Shown: positions 49,934-60,480 of the stretch, one piece after another | Layout of the letters: each line of letters starts with the position of its first letter | How positions within the stretch are numbered: the first letter of the stretch is position 1 | NCBI GenBank assembly: GCA_943787675.1 | Contig: CALSNK010000005.1 | Location: 1-64,000, forward strand | DNA length: 64,000 nt | From: an uncultured Pseudomonadales bacterium | GTDB lineage: Bacteria > Pseudomonadota > Gammaproteobacteria > Pseudomonadales > Porticoccaceae | Reading direction: 5' to 3' | Made by a program: the position numbers and the translations under genes | The notes under the pieces: model-generated | Told to the model about the DNA's origin: nothing | The model's input: only the letters and a program-made list of their open reading frames with translations | Databases searched by the model: none

Positions 49934-50434
49934 ATGACTCGTAGAAAAGACATTAAGCTTGATGATATTAACAAGAAGATAATATCTATCACGCATACGC
50001 AATCTGACATTTCCAATCAGGAGCTTAGCGAACGTGTGGGGCTGTCTAATAGTGCTTGCTTTCAGCGCACCAAAGCCCTCAAAGAGGCGGGATACCTGAT
50101 TACCTTTCATTCCGATTTGGATTTAGATCGAATCGTTAGAAATGTGTTGGCCTATGTTGAATTCACTCTGGAATCAAATAGTCCGGCAGCTAGAAAAACC
50201 TTTGAAGATGCAATCGAAGTTATTCCCGAGTTTATGGACTGTCTCCGTATTACTGGAGACGTGGAGTACATTTGCTTTACCTGCTGTTCTGACACCCAGT
50301 CACTCAATGAGTTGTGTGATTTGATTGGCGGCAATCCTGATTTGGGGGTACAGAAGCTAAAAGTGCGGATTATATTAGAGCGCGCCAAGTGGTATCTGGG
50401 CTATCCCTTGGATAAGCTTGAATGGTTGGACTAA
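49934..50434 (+). CDS. Lrp/AsnC-type regulator
   Basis: 166 aa from ATG 49934, which gives a regular N-terminus (TRRKDIKLDDINKKII); an ATG at 49883 would add 17 residues. HTH in ISNQELSERVGLSNSACFQR, then an AsnC/RAM ligand domain. Divergent from the TonB receptor operon, so a likely regulator of it. Confidence 0.85.
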   Translation: MTRRKDIKLDDINKKIISITHTQSDISNQELSERVGLSNSACFQRTKALKEAGYLITFHSDLDLDRIVRNVLAYVEFTLESNSPAARKTFEDAIEVIPEFMDCLRITGDVEYICFTCCSDTQSLNELCDLIGGNPDLGVQKLKVRIILERAKWYLGYPLDKLEWLD

Positions 50435-50490
50435 ACGTATAATCGGTTACTGAGAATGCCCTCTGATCTATCTGGCGGGGCTTTAAGCGG

Positions 50491-50970
50491 TTATATATGA
50501 GTTAATGGCATTTCGGTTCGCTGCACCACCTGCCGCAATACAAAGCTAGTTCGAATACTATTTACTCCCTCAATCTGATTTAATTTATCCAGTAAGAATT
50601 TTTGGTAGTAATCCATATCCGGCATTACCACCTTTAGTAGATAATCCGTATCACTGCCCGTTATCAATGAGCACTCAACCACCTCTGGCCAGCCAGTGAT
50701 TTTGCTATCAAAATTCTTGAGTCGATCTGGGCTCTGATGGTCTAGGCTCACCGAAATATAAATACTAATCGGTAACCCCAACTTTTTCTGATCCAGCAAT
50801 GTGATTTGCCGGCTAATGATGCCGCTCTCTTGAAGAAGCTTTACACGCCTGGCGCAGGGGGAGGGAGAAAGGCCCACTCGCTCCGCCAATTCCAGGTTGC
50901 TAATACTGCCATCGGACTGAACCTCTTCAAGAATCCGACGATCCATACGATCTAACTTTGGAATTGGCAT
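50491..50970 (-). CDS. Lrp-family regulator, MdeR-like
   Basis: 159 aa. HTH in ISNLELAERVGLSPSPCARR and RAM domain in the C-terminal half (VVECSLITGSDTDYLLKV). Divergent from the methionine gamma-lyase gene, the same arrangement as mdeR-mdeA in Pseudomonas putida, so it probably activates that gene in response to methionine. Confidence 0.88.
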   Translation of the reverse strand: MPIPKLDRMDRRILEEVQSDGSISNLELAERVGLSPSPCARRVKLLQESGIISRQITLLDQKKLGLPISIYISVSLDHQSPDRLKNFDSKITGWPEVVECSLITGSDTDYLLKVVMPDMDYYQKFLLDKLNQIEGVNSIRTSFVLRQVVQRTEMPLTHI

Positions 50971-51092
50971 AACTCACCTTTAATTAACTACAATGTGGTG
51001 AATATAGCCATTAATGAATGAAACGGCAAATTTAATAGGGAGATTTAGCTCAAATCATAGGGTTATTCTAGAGACATAAACAGCCCTACTAA

Positions 51093-52304
51093 ATGAGTAA
51101 AGCCATGCCTTCCGGTAACAAAACCAAACTCTCCTTTGCCACCCGTTCGGTTCACGCCGGTTATGATTCTGCCGATAATCAGGGTTCTCTCAATCCACCC
51201 ATTTACATGACCTCAACCTACACCTTCGACAATGTGGCGCAGGGTGCAGGGCGTTTTTCAGGGGACGAACCGGGCCACTTTTACAGCCGTATTTCCAATC
51301 CAACCCAGGAAGTCCTCGAAACGCGACTGGCAAATTTAGAGGAAGGCGAAGCGGCTCTAGCAACCGCCTCTGGCATGGGTGCCATTAGCGCAACTCTATG
51401 GACGCTTGTTGGGCCTGGCGATCAGGTATTGGTCGACAAAACTCTCTATGGCTGCACCTTCTCATTTATGGAACATGGCCTTAAAAAGTTCGGCGTGGAT
51501 ATCTGCTATGCCGATTTTACCGACCATGCCGACGTCAAAGCCAAGCTGTCCGATAAAACCAAAGTGGTTTACTTTGAAACGCCGGTAAACCCCAACATGC
51601 GGGTGATTGATATTGCCGCCATCAGTGCGCTGGCTAAAGGTCACAACACTGACATCAAGGTCATGGTCGATAACACCTACTGCACACCCGCTCTTCAGCG
51701 CCCATTAACCCTAGGCGCCGACCTTGTAGTTCATTCTGCGACAAAGTACCTAGGTGGCCACGGCGATTTAATTGCCGGTGCAGTCGTAGGCGATGCAGAG
51801 ACCATCCAGCAGATTCGTCTATTTGGTTTAAAAGATATGACCGGCGCCGTGATTTCCCCGATGACCGTATTTTTAATTCTGCGGGGAATTAAAACCCTGC
51901 AGCTGCGCATGGAGCGCCATTGCCAAAATGCTCAGGCCATCGCAGAAATGCTCGAAGCCCACCCTGGGGTTGATCAGGTATTTTTCCCCGGCTTAAAAAA
52001 TGATCCTTATCATGAGATTGCCTGTAAGCAGATGGATGATTTTGGCGGCATGATTGCCCTAGAGTTAAAGGGCGGCTATGAAGCTGGCGTCCGTATGCTA
52101 AACAAACTCAAGCTGGCGAAACTGGCAGTAAGCCTGGGCGATGCAGAGACATTGATTCAGCACCCCGCGAGCATGACCCATTCGGTGTATACCCTCGAGG
52201 AACGGGCTAAACATGGTATTACTGAGGGGCTGGTACGTATTTCTGCTGGGCTTGAGGCTGAAGTGGATATTATTGCCGACCTAGAGCAGGCATTGGCGGA
52301 GTAA
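51093..52304 (+). CDS. mdeA: Methionine gamma-lyase
   Basis: 403-aa Cys/Met-metabolism PLP enzyme that splits methionine to methanethiol, 2-oxobutyrate and ammonia. The PLP Lys is in VHSATKYLGGHGD. The Cys in LYGCTFSF corresponds to Cys116 of the P. putida enzyme and separates it from cystathionine gamma-synthase, so the call is stronger than for the family alone. Methanethiol is a dimethylsulfide-cycle intermediate in the sea. Confidence 0.87.
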   Translation: MSKAMPSGNKTKLSFATRSVHAGYDSADNQGSLNPPIYMTSTYTFDNVAQGAGRFSGDEPGHFYSRISNPTQEVLETRLANLEEGEAALATASGMGAISATLWTLVGPGDQVLVDKTLYGCTFSFMEHGLKKFGVDICYADFTDHADVKAKLSDKTKVVYFETPVNPNMRVIDIAAISALAKGHNTDIKVMVDNTYCTPALQRPLTLGADLVVHSATKYLGGHGDLIAGAVVGDAETIQQIRLFGLKDMTGAVISPMTVFLILRGIKTLQLRMERHCQNAQAIAEMLEAHPGVDQVFFPGLKNDPYHEIACKQMDDFGGMIALELKGGYEAGVRMLNKLKLAKLAVSLGDAETLIQHPASMTHSVYTLEERAKHGITEGLVRISAGLEAEVDIIADLEQALAE

Positions 52305-52333
52305 CCCTTTTGTTCGGAGCACTGCTACGGCTC

Positions 52334-52435
52334 ATCTATTTCTGTCTCCTTTCAAAACACGACATGAATACTTCCCTGTAGTCTCGAGGCCAGCGTCCGT
52401 GCTGGCCACGGTTTTGAAAGGAGACAGAAACAGAT
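52334..52435. repeat. MITE-like element 1, 102 bp with 25-bp terminal inverted repeats
   Basis: Arms 52334-52358 and 52411-52435 match at 24 of 25 positions (arm core TTTCTGTCTCCTTTCAAAAC). The centre contains a second palindrome, GGCCAGC-GTCCGT-GCTGGCC (52388-52407). No gene inside. It looks like a miniature element or a family of large intergenic hairpins; it sits in a 389-bp gap with no coding. Confidence 0.8.
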
Positions 52436-52489
52436 AACCCTCAATCGAGGCGCGAGATTCCGTTGTTATGACTGTACTGCGATAATTCG

Positions 52490-52649
52490 AATAGTCCCTG
52501 GGTAGGCCCTTGAGATCAATCAGGGCCCGCTTATGGGTGCAGGGATTTTCAGATTAAGAGAACACCCTGTTTGAGCGCAGCGAGTTGTGTGAACGTTGAA
52601 AATAGCTGTATCCATGGGACCGATCGCAAGGGCCTATCCAGGGGCTATT
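52490..52649. repeat. MITE-like element 2, 160 bp with 28-bp inverted repeats
   Basis: Arms 52490-52517 and 52622-52649 match at 25 of 28 positions (AATAG.CCCTGG.TAGGCCCTTG). Its interior holds a smaller ATTTTCA/TGAAAAT pair and GAGCGCAGCGAGTTG. Unrelated in sequence to element 1. The 53 bp between the two elements and the flanks hold nothing I recognise. Confidence 0.75.
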
Positions 52650-52693
52650 GCGCTCCCCCACCAAAATTTTTCAGAAAGTGAATTAGCAATTAC

Positions 52694-54043
52694 CTAGATA
52701 GCCTTATTATTAGTCTCAGTCACCGCAAAAATAACCTCACCATCGGCCAGCTGGCCTCTCAGTTTGTCCCCCGCCGTAACGCCCTCAACACTCGTAATCA
52801 CCGCATTATTACTATCGCGAATAATTGAATAGCCACGCCCCAATGTTTTCAGCGGACTTACCGTGTCGAGAAGATGCATCGCCTGAGTGGTTTTACTCTG
52901 CTTGGTTTGCAGCTGTTGGCTAACAGCACGCATCATCTGTTTCACCGAGTTCGTGATGCGCTGCTGTCGCTGAGTCAGCGCCTGTCTAGGGCTTTGGCGG
53001 ACTAATTTATCTTGCAGGCTATTCATTCTCGAAGCCTGTTGCTGCATGTTTCCCGCGATGGCGCGGCGCAGCCTAATATCTAAGTGGTCCAGATGCTGGG
53101 CCTGTTCTTGGAGCTTGCGACCTGGGTGTTGTAAACGTTTTTGCAAATAGTCAGTACGCTGTTCTAGTTGCCTAATCTTGCGAACCATGGCTTCGCCAAG
53201 CAATATCTCAAAGCCCTCAAACTGATTCAGCATATCCTCGCCATCGGGGCTTAGCAGCTCAGCGGCCGCCGAAGGGGTAGGTGCCCTTAGGTCGGCAACA
53301 AAGTCGGCAATCGTAAAGTCCACCTCATGGCCCACAGCACTGACGATGGGAATCTCACTGGCAAATATGGCTCTGGCGACAATCTCTTCGTTAAAGGGCC
53401 AGAGATCTTCCAGTGAACCACCGCCGCGACCAACGATTAACGCATCGCACTGGCCATGGCGATTGGCATTACTGATGGCATCAACTATTTGTGCTGCGGC
53501 TGGAGCCCCTTGCACTGCGGTAGGGAAGATGCTGATTTTAATTGTGGGGAAGCGACGGTTGAGCACCGATAGAATATCTTTAACCGCAGCGCCGGTGGCA
53601 GAGGTAATAGCACCGATATGGCGCACCGACTCTGGCATGGGCTTTTTATGCTGGTTATCAAATAGACCTTCGGCAGTAAGCTGTTGTTTAAGCTGCTCAA
53701 ACTGCCGCTGCAGGGCGCCAAACCCTGCCTCTTCCATATGCTCAATCACCAGCTGATATTCACCACGCCCCTCATAGAGTCCGGCGCGGCAGCGGATTAG
53801 CACCTGGGTGCCATTGGCCGGCTTAAAGCCAACGCGCTGGTTGGTATTGCGGAACATCGCGCAGCGCACCTGAGCCTGATCGTCTTTGAGGGTCAGGTAC
53901 CAGTGGCCCGAGGCAGGGCGGGCAAAGTTGGATATCTCACCTTCCACCCAGAGCAGTGGTAACTGAGTTTCGATAAGGTGACGCACGCTGCGATTAAGCT
54001 GGCTTACGCTAAAAATTTGCCGTTCTGAGGGATTGGAATTCAT
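52694..54043 (-). CDS. xseA: Exodeoxyribonuclease VII large subunit
   Basis: 449 aa. OB-fold at the N-terminus (LPLLWVEGEISNFARPASGHWYLTLKD), catalytic core with GRGGGSLEDLWPFNEEIVARAI and GHEVDFTIADFVADLRAPTPSAAAE, then a long coiled coil. Degrades single-stranded DNA with XseB. Divergent from guaB, the standard arrangement. Confidence 0.96.
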   Translation of the reverse strand: MNSNPSERQIFSVSQLNRSVRHLIETQLPLLWVEGEISNFARPASGHWYLTLKDDQAQVRCAMFRNTNQRVGFKPANGTQVLIRCRAGLYEGRGEYQLVIEHMEEAGFGALQRQFEQLKQQLTAEGLFDNQHKKPMPESVRHIGAITSATGAAVKDILSVLNRRFPTIKISIFPTAVQGAPAAAQIVDAISNANRHGQCDALIVGRGGGSLEDLWPFNEEIVARAIFASEIPIVSAVGHEVDFTIADFVADLRAPTPSAAAELLSPDGEDMLNQFEGFEILLGEAMVRKIRQLEQRTDYLQKRLQHPGRKLQEQAQHLDHLDIRLRRAIAGNMQQQASRMNSLQDKLVRQSPRQALTQRQQRITNSVKQMMRAVSQQLQTKQSKTTQAMHLLDTVSPLKTLGRGYSIIRDSNNAVITSVEGVTAGDKLRGQLADGEVIFAVTETNNKAI

Positions 54044-54110
54044 GACTCTATTGTAGGGATGCAGGTCGGCTTAAGTCACTGTTTTATGTGTCTTTTTAAA
54101 CCCTAAATAG

Positions 54111-55661
<1,551 letters not shown>

Positions 55662-55703
55662 CTGTTAGCGTCTGTGGTGTTGGAGTGCTGTACTGTTTTT
55701 AGA

Positions 55704-55742
55704 AAAGGCTGCGTTCATTTAATATCGCGGCCTTTCTTTTTT
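55704..55742 (+). terminator. Terminator after guaB
   Basis: AAAGGCTGCG pairs over 10 bp (one G-U) with CGCGGCCTTT and is followed by CTTTTTT. A second small hairpin ACGC-CAAG-GCGT with a T6 run lies at 55752-55767. Both are before guaA, so guaA is probably transcribed in part from its own promoter. Confidence 0.8.
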
Positions 55743-55786
55743 CTTAGAAGACGCCAAGGCGTTTTTTAAAATATTAATTATCGAAA

Positions 55787-55829
55787 GCTCTATTTTAGAG
55801 AGCTTATTTTAAAGAGCTTATTTTAAAGA
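55787..55829 (+). repeat. Three 14-15-bp tandem units in the guaA leader
   Basis: GCTTATTTTAAAGA occurs twice in tandem (55802-55815, 55816-55829) after a variant unit GCTCTATTTTAGAGA at 55787-55801. The final AAAGAGA forms the guaA ribosome site, so unit number could alter leader length. Confidence 0.7.
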
Positions 55830-55837
55830 GACCATCA

Positions 55838-57415
55838 ATGTCAGATCTACATTCGCAAAAGATTCTTATTCTCGATTTTGGATCCCAGTACACCCAGCTA
55901 ATTGCTCGCCGTGTGCGGGAAATTGGTGTGTTCTCTGAGATACGCGCCTGGGATATTACCGAAGAAGAAATACGCGAATTTAACCCCAAAGGTATTATTC
56001 TTTCCGGTGGCCCAGAGTCAGTGACCGGTGGCGCTTCTGCACCGCGCGCGCCAGACTGCGTATTCACCATGGGACTACCAGTGCTGGGTATTTGTTATGG
56101 CATGCAAACCATGGCTGGCCAGCTGGGTGGCAAAGTAGACAGCTCCAATATTCGCGAATTTGGTTATGCCCAGGTCAAGGTAGAAAACGAATCAGCCCTG
56201 CTACAAGACATTAAAGACCATATTGACAGCAACGGTGAATCACTGCTCGATGTGTGGATGAGCCACGGCGACAAAGTAGTCGCCATGCCCGAAGGCTTCA
56301 GCTTAATGGCCTCCACGCCTTCATGTCCTATTGCTGGCATGGTCAACGAAGAGAAAAAATTCTACGGTATTCAGTTCCACCCCGAAGTGACGCACACTCT
56401 TCAGGGCGAGCGTATGTTCCAACACTTCGCGCTACAAATTTGTGGTTGTGAAGGACTCTGGACGGCCGCTGCGATTATTGAAGATCAGATTGCCCGAGTA
56501 AAAGAGCAGGTTGGCGATAGTCATGTACTCCTAGGTCTCTCCGGAGGTGTCGACTCCTCAGTAGTTGCCGCGCTGCTGCACAAAGCCATCGGCGACCAGC
56601 TCACCTGTGTGTTTGTCGACAATGGCTTGCTGCGCAAAAATGAAGGCGACATGGTTATGGAGATGTTCGCTAGAAATATGGGCGTCAAAGTGATCCGCGC
56701 TAATGCCCAGGATAAATTCTTAGATGGCCTGCAAGGCGTCAGTGATCCTGAAGCAAAACGCAAAGTGATTGGTAACACCTTTATCGAAATCTTCGATGAA
56801 GAGTCCCACAAAATAGACAATGTTAAGTTTCTCGCTCAGGGTACTATCTACCCAGATGTGATTGAGTCTGCCGCATCAAAAACCGGTAAAGCCCATGTCA
56901 TCAAATCCCACCACAATGTCGGTGGCCTGCCAGATCATATGGCTCTTAAGTTGGTTGAGCCACTGCGCGAACTGTTTAAAGACGAAGTGCGCAAGATCGG
57001 CGTCGAGCTGGGCCTACCCTACGATATGGTCTACCGTCACCCATTCCCTGGCCCTGGCCTCGGTGTGCGTATCCTCGGTGAAGTAAAACCTGAGTACTGC
57101 GACATTCTCCGTGAAGCCGATGCGATCTTTATCGAAGAGTTACACAACTTTGGTTGGTACCAAAAAACCAGTCAGGCCTTTGCCGTATTTCTACCGGTTA
57201 AATCCGTCGGTGTAGTGGGCGATGCAAGGCGCTATGAGTGGGTCATTGCACTGCGTGCTGTCGAGACTATCGACTTTATGACTGCCCGTTGGGCACACCT
57301 GCCTTATGAGCTGCTGGAGAAAGTTTCCAACCGCATTATCAATGAAATCTCGGATGTGTCTCGAGTCGCCTACGACGTTTCTAGCAAGCCGCCTGCTACT
57401 ATTGAGTGGGAGTAG
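55838..57415 (+). CDS. guaA: GMP synthase (glutamine-hydrolysing)
   Basis: 525 aa. Class I amidotransferase with the Cys in [11 protein letters not shown] and HPEVTHT, then an ATP-pyrophosphatase domain with [11 protein letters not shown], and the GMP-synthase C-terminal dimerisation domain ending in KPPATIEWE. Its 3' end is a known integration target for genomic islands, relevant to the integrase remnant that follows. Confidence 0.98.
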   Translation: MSDLHSQKILILDFGSQYTQLIARRVREIGVFSEIRAWDITEEEIREFNPKGIILSGGPESVTGGASAPRAPDCVFTMGLPVLGICYGMQTMAGQLGGKVDSSNIREFGYAQVKVENESALLQDIKDHIDSNGESLLDVWMSHGDKVVAMPEGFSLMASTPSCPIAGMVNEEKKFYGIQFHPEVTHTLQGERMFQHFALQICGCEGLWTAAAIIEDQIARVKEQVGDSHVLLGLSGGVDSSVVAALLHKAIGDQLTCVFVDNGLLRKNEGDMVMEMFARNMGVKVIRANAQDKFLDGLQGVSDPEAKRKVIGNTFIEIFDEESHKIDNVKFLAQGTIYPDVIESAASKTGKAHVIKSHHNVGGLPDHMALKLVEPLRELFKDEVRKIGVELGLPYDMVYRHPFPGPGLGVRILGEVKPEYCDILREADAIFIEELHNFGWYQKTSQAFAVFLPVKSVGVVGDARRYEWVIALRAVETIDFMTARWAHLPYELLEKVSNRIINEISDVSRVAYDVSSKPPATIEWE

Positions 57416-57454
57416 TCGGGCAGGTGTAACCCATTGATTTATATAGAGTTGGGA

Positions 57455-57514
57455 GTTACAAACTTGTTACAAACCACCCCTAAAACAGGGGATTTTACAA
57501 AGAAAGTTACAAAC
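57455..57514. repeat. Three GTTACAAAC direct repeats after guaA
   Basis: Exact copies at 57455-57463, 57466-57474 and 57506-57514, plus a near match TTTACAAAG between. A small CCCCT-AAAAC-AGGGG hairpin (57477-57491) lies among them. Spacing of 11 bp and then 40 bp would suit arm-type sites of a recombinase or a regulator. They lie between guaA and the integrase remnant. Confidence 0.6.
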
Positions 57515-57628
57515 GGTTGCGATTACTGCAAATCATAAGTTGCATTTAAGAATAGCAGCGTTAAATCACGCTGATATGCGATAAATGGGGCTTATTCTAT
57601 TCTAGTACATTAACTAGAAGAGAGTGGT

Positions 57629-57874
57629 ATGAGAGCAAACACACACGTGACTTTAGTGGTAGATAACACAGCACCGCAAACACAGCGCAGCAAATGCGCT
57701 ACACCGCCCCAGTCCTTCCTAACGGATCAACACCCAATCTACGGTGGCAAAGCCGAAGTAGTCAGAACCCAGCAAAGCGGTGGGTATTGGCACTTTCGTA
57801 TGTGGATTAGCGAAGAGCGCAAATATGTTCGCAAGACGTTAAAAACCACTCACCTTGATACAGCTAATGATTGA
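57629..57874 (+). pseudogene. N-terminal fragment of a tyrosine recombinase (phage/island integrase)
   Basis: 81 aa. Residues 38-75 (YGGKAEVVRTQQSGGYWHFR then MWISEERKYVRKTLKT) look like the N-terminal beta-sheet segment of island integrases; nothing corresponding to the catalytic domain follows in any frame before the next gene. Strong ribosome site AGAAGAGAG. Position directly behind guaA agrees with an integrase left at an island boundary. The match is from memory of such integrases, so it is moderate. Confidence 0.6.
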
Positions 57875-57972
57875 TGGTCTGCTGGGCCAGTCGTCTTAAC
57901 GCGCTAACTTCTTAATGGTTTGAGCCAGGCAGCATTTGAAAAATCACTAGGCCATTAGATCTTTAGAAAAAA

Positions 57973-59208
57973 TTACTCTGCGCCCCTCAGTGGTGGTATT
58001 TTAAGCATTAGTGCTAGCGGCATCGACATAGCAATCACTGCGGAAAAAATAATAAAACACAAGCCGTAACTACCCGACTGGTCAGAGAGGTAGCCCGCTA
58101 AGCTATAGCCTGGTATCACGATCAAGACAATCAGTGGCATCATTAGTCCCATAACACGGCCATAACTCGCGGTGCCAAAAATGGCCGCCAACAGGGCCCC
58201 CCAAACAGGCAGCATGCCACCGGTAGATAAGCCGAGAATCCCCAGAGCAATACATATCACCCAGTAAGGTGGAGCTGCCGCCAGCAGTAACAAGCCAGCT
58301 ATTACGGCCAGCTGTGTCACCGATAAGGCGAGTTTTAAACTGACTTTGTCGGCTGCATAACCAAATGATAGTTTCCCGACGAAGCCAGAAATGGCAATAA
58401 TCATTATCGCCTGCGCGGCTATGGATTCTTCAAAACCCTGGCCCGATAGGTAAGGTGTTAGATTGGCAAGCAGGGCACTGTAAGTGCTGAACAGCAAGGC
58501 TAGACTGATACCCACGATCCAATAACTCGAATTTTTAATAATTTGTTTTAAGCTGTATTCACTGTGCCCGCTATTTTGTTCTAAGAGCCTATTTTCAGTG
58601 AGATCATTATTTTGTTCGCTACTCTTAGGCTGTTGTTGCACGGTGAAGTCGCGCATAACAAAGAACAGGTAAGGAAGAAGAATAAACAGCACGCCATAAG
58701 CAAGATTTTGCAGGGCCCTGCGCCAATCGCCATCATCTGCTAGCCAGAGCACAAATAACGCGGGCAGTAATATACCGCCCAGTGACGAGCCTGTAGCAGC
58801 AATGCCTAAGGCTTTACCTCGATTCACGGTAAACCAACGGGAAATTATCGCCGACCCGCACAATGGGCCTAATAACGAGTTGCTTAGGCCCATCACTATG
58901 CCAAATAAAAGGGTAAATTGAAGCAGCGATTGAGTTATTGATAAGGCGAATAGGCCGCCGCCAAAAATAACTGCCCCAGACACCATTAGCCAGCGAATGG
59001 GATATTTGTCCGCCATAATACCAACCACAGGAGCAAGAAAAAGCCCCAACATAGCGGTTAAGCTCATGCTGTACATCACTTCTGAACGAGAAGCTTCAAA
59101 GCTGACTTGCAAGGGCAGTACCAAGAGACTGAATACATAGGTGAAAAATCCCACCACGGCGACCTGAGCAAGAAGCGCTGCGCTAACTACAAACCAACCG
59201 TAATACAT
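57973..59208 (-). CDS. MFS transporter, OFA/monocarboxylate-like
   Basis: 411 aa with twelve membrane segments. N-terminus YYGWFVVSAALLAQVAVVGFF and the loop GIMADKYPIRWL are typical of oxalate/formate and monocarboxylate-like carriers. Substrate not readable; probably an organic acid. Lies between the integrase fragment and the selenium operon. Confidence 0.85.
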   Translation of the reverse strand: MYYGWFVVSAALLAQVAVVGFFTYVFSLLVLPLQVSFEASRSEVMYSMSLTAMLGLFLAPVVGIMADKYPIRWLMVSGAVIFGGGLFALSITQSLLQFTLLFGIVMGLSNSLLGPLCGSAIISRWFTVNRGKALGIAATGSSLGGILLPALFVLWLADDGDWRRALQNLAYGVLFILLPYLFFVMRDFTVQQQPKSSEQNNDLTENRLLEQNSGHSEYSLKQIIKNSSYWIVGISLALLFSTYSALLANLTPYLSGQGFEESIAAQAIMIIAISGFVGKLSFGYAADKVSLKLALSVTQLAVIAGLLLLAAAPPYWVICIALGILGLSTGGMLPVWGALLAAIFGTASYGRVMGLMMPLIVLIVIPGYSLAGYLSDQSGSYGLCFIIFSAVIAMSMPLALMLKIPPLRGAE

Positions 59209-59428
59209 AGTTCACCTTTATTTAATCAACGAATATTCTTTACCACGTATTTATATACTCTGCTCAACGTTTTAAAAGCGCCAATAGTCTAGTGGAGCAG
59301 CGTAACTACTAACTATAATTTCTTCCGCGGCTCTGCGCCATAGTACAGCTGTATGATTCCCAGGCAGGACTATTCTCGTTAGACTTTTTAACGGAGTAAT
59401 ACTTTTTGATGGGGATAACCTGCAGATC

Positions 59429-60445
59429 ATGGCTTACGAGACGCTTCAAGATATTGAAAATTGCATGGACAATGGCTGGAGCGATGGCTTGCCGGTGATA
59501 CCTCCATACGGTTCTTTGGTCGACGAAATGCTATCCGCAATGGGCTGGCAGGCCACTGATGTAATAGGCGAGATTGCCGATCAAAATATTATTGTGCGGG
59601 CCGAAAAAGCGGCTGCCACGGCCGTCATGGCAGGCTGTAAAACGCAATATGGGCCACTACTGAGAAGCTTGTCAAAAGCCTTGCTCGACCCCAAATTTAA
59701 TCTAGGGGGTGTTGAAGTCACTACTGGTGGCGCAGCTGTCTTAGTGATTGTCAGCGGGCCTATTGTCGAGCAGTTAGGCTTTGAGCATAGCGCCAATGCG
59801 CTTGGCCCCAATAATCGAGCCAATGCCACGGTTGGACGGTTTGCCCAGATGATGCGTCACTTTTGTGGTAGTGGCGGTGGCGTACTCACACCCCATGGCA
59901 CAGTGGGTCATCCCGGTAGACTGAGCTATTGTATTGCTGAGCACCCCGCGACTGAATGGGGGCCATACCATACTCAATACGGTTTGCCTGCCACTGCCTC
60001 TGCAGTATCAATCATGTCGGCAGAGGGCCCCAACTCTTGCAACAACCACTACGGTGAAACCGGCGCCAGCATCCTCGATACTATCGGCGACTGCATGAAT
60101 CACTATGGCCAGACAGCCTGGTATTACCGTTCCGGCGGTTTTGTTGTGGTTATTCCACCGGATCATATGGCGTTGGTTAAAGAGCAGTTTAGCCGTGAGC
60201 AGGCGGCCCAGTATATTTATGACAATGCCCGTCGCCAAACTGATGATTTAATTAAAGCCGGTCGTATCGCCAAAGATCCCACTTCCTACGCCGAAGTGGA
60301 AGAGCACAGCCTGCGGTCGCCGTTAAAGAGTTTAGATCAGCTGTCTTTTATTGAATGCGGCGCTGAAGGCGGCCGTTTTTCGGCGGTGATCCCGCGCTGG
60401 GTTGGCAGCCAACAAGTCGTTTGTATGGCGATAGAAGACGTTTAA
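59429..60445 (+). CDS. Conserved protein of unknown function in the selenoprotein operon
   Basis: 338 aa, soluble, no signal peptide. The N-terminus contains GWSDGLPVIPPYGSLVDEML, a motif I associate with proteins encoded next to UGSC selenoproteins, but I cannot name the family with certainty. It has many Cys (ENCMDNG, AGCKTQYG, HFCGSGGG, SYCIAEH, NSCNNH, GDCMNH, IECGAEGG) and a Gly-rich GVEVTTGGAAVLVIVSGP core. 35 bp separate it from the selenoprotein gene. It is plausibly its partner; function unknown. Confidence 0.75.
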   Translation: MAYETLQDIENCMDNGWSDGLPVIPPYGSLVDEMLSAMGWQATDVIGEIADQNIIVRAEKAAATAVMAGCKTQYGPLLRSLSKALLDPKFNLGGVEVTTGGAAVLVIVSGPIVEQLGFEHSANALGPNNRANATVGRFAQMMRHFCGSGGGVLTPHGTVGHPGRLSYCIAEHPATEWGPYHTQYGLPATASAVSIMSAEGPNSCNNHYGETGASILDTIGDCMNHYGQTAWYYRSGGFVVVIPPDHMALVKEQFSREQAAQYIYDNARRQTDDLIKAGRIAKDPTSYAEVEEHSLRSPLKSLDQLSFIECGAEGGRFSAVIPRWVGSQQVVCMAIEDV

Positions 60446-60480
60446 AAAAATACAATAAATAGATAACAACGAGGTTAACT

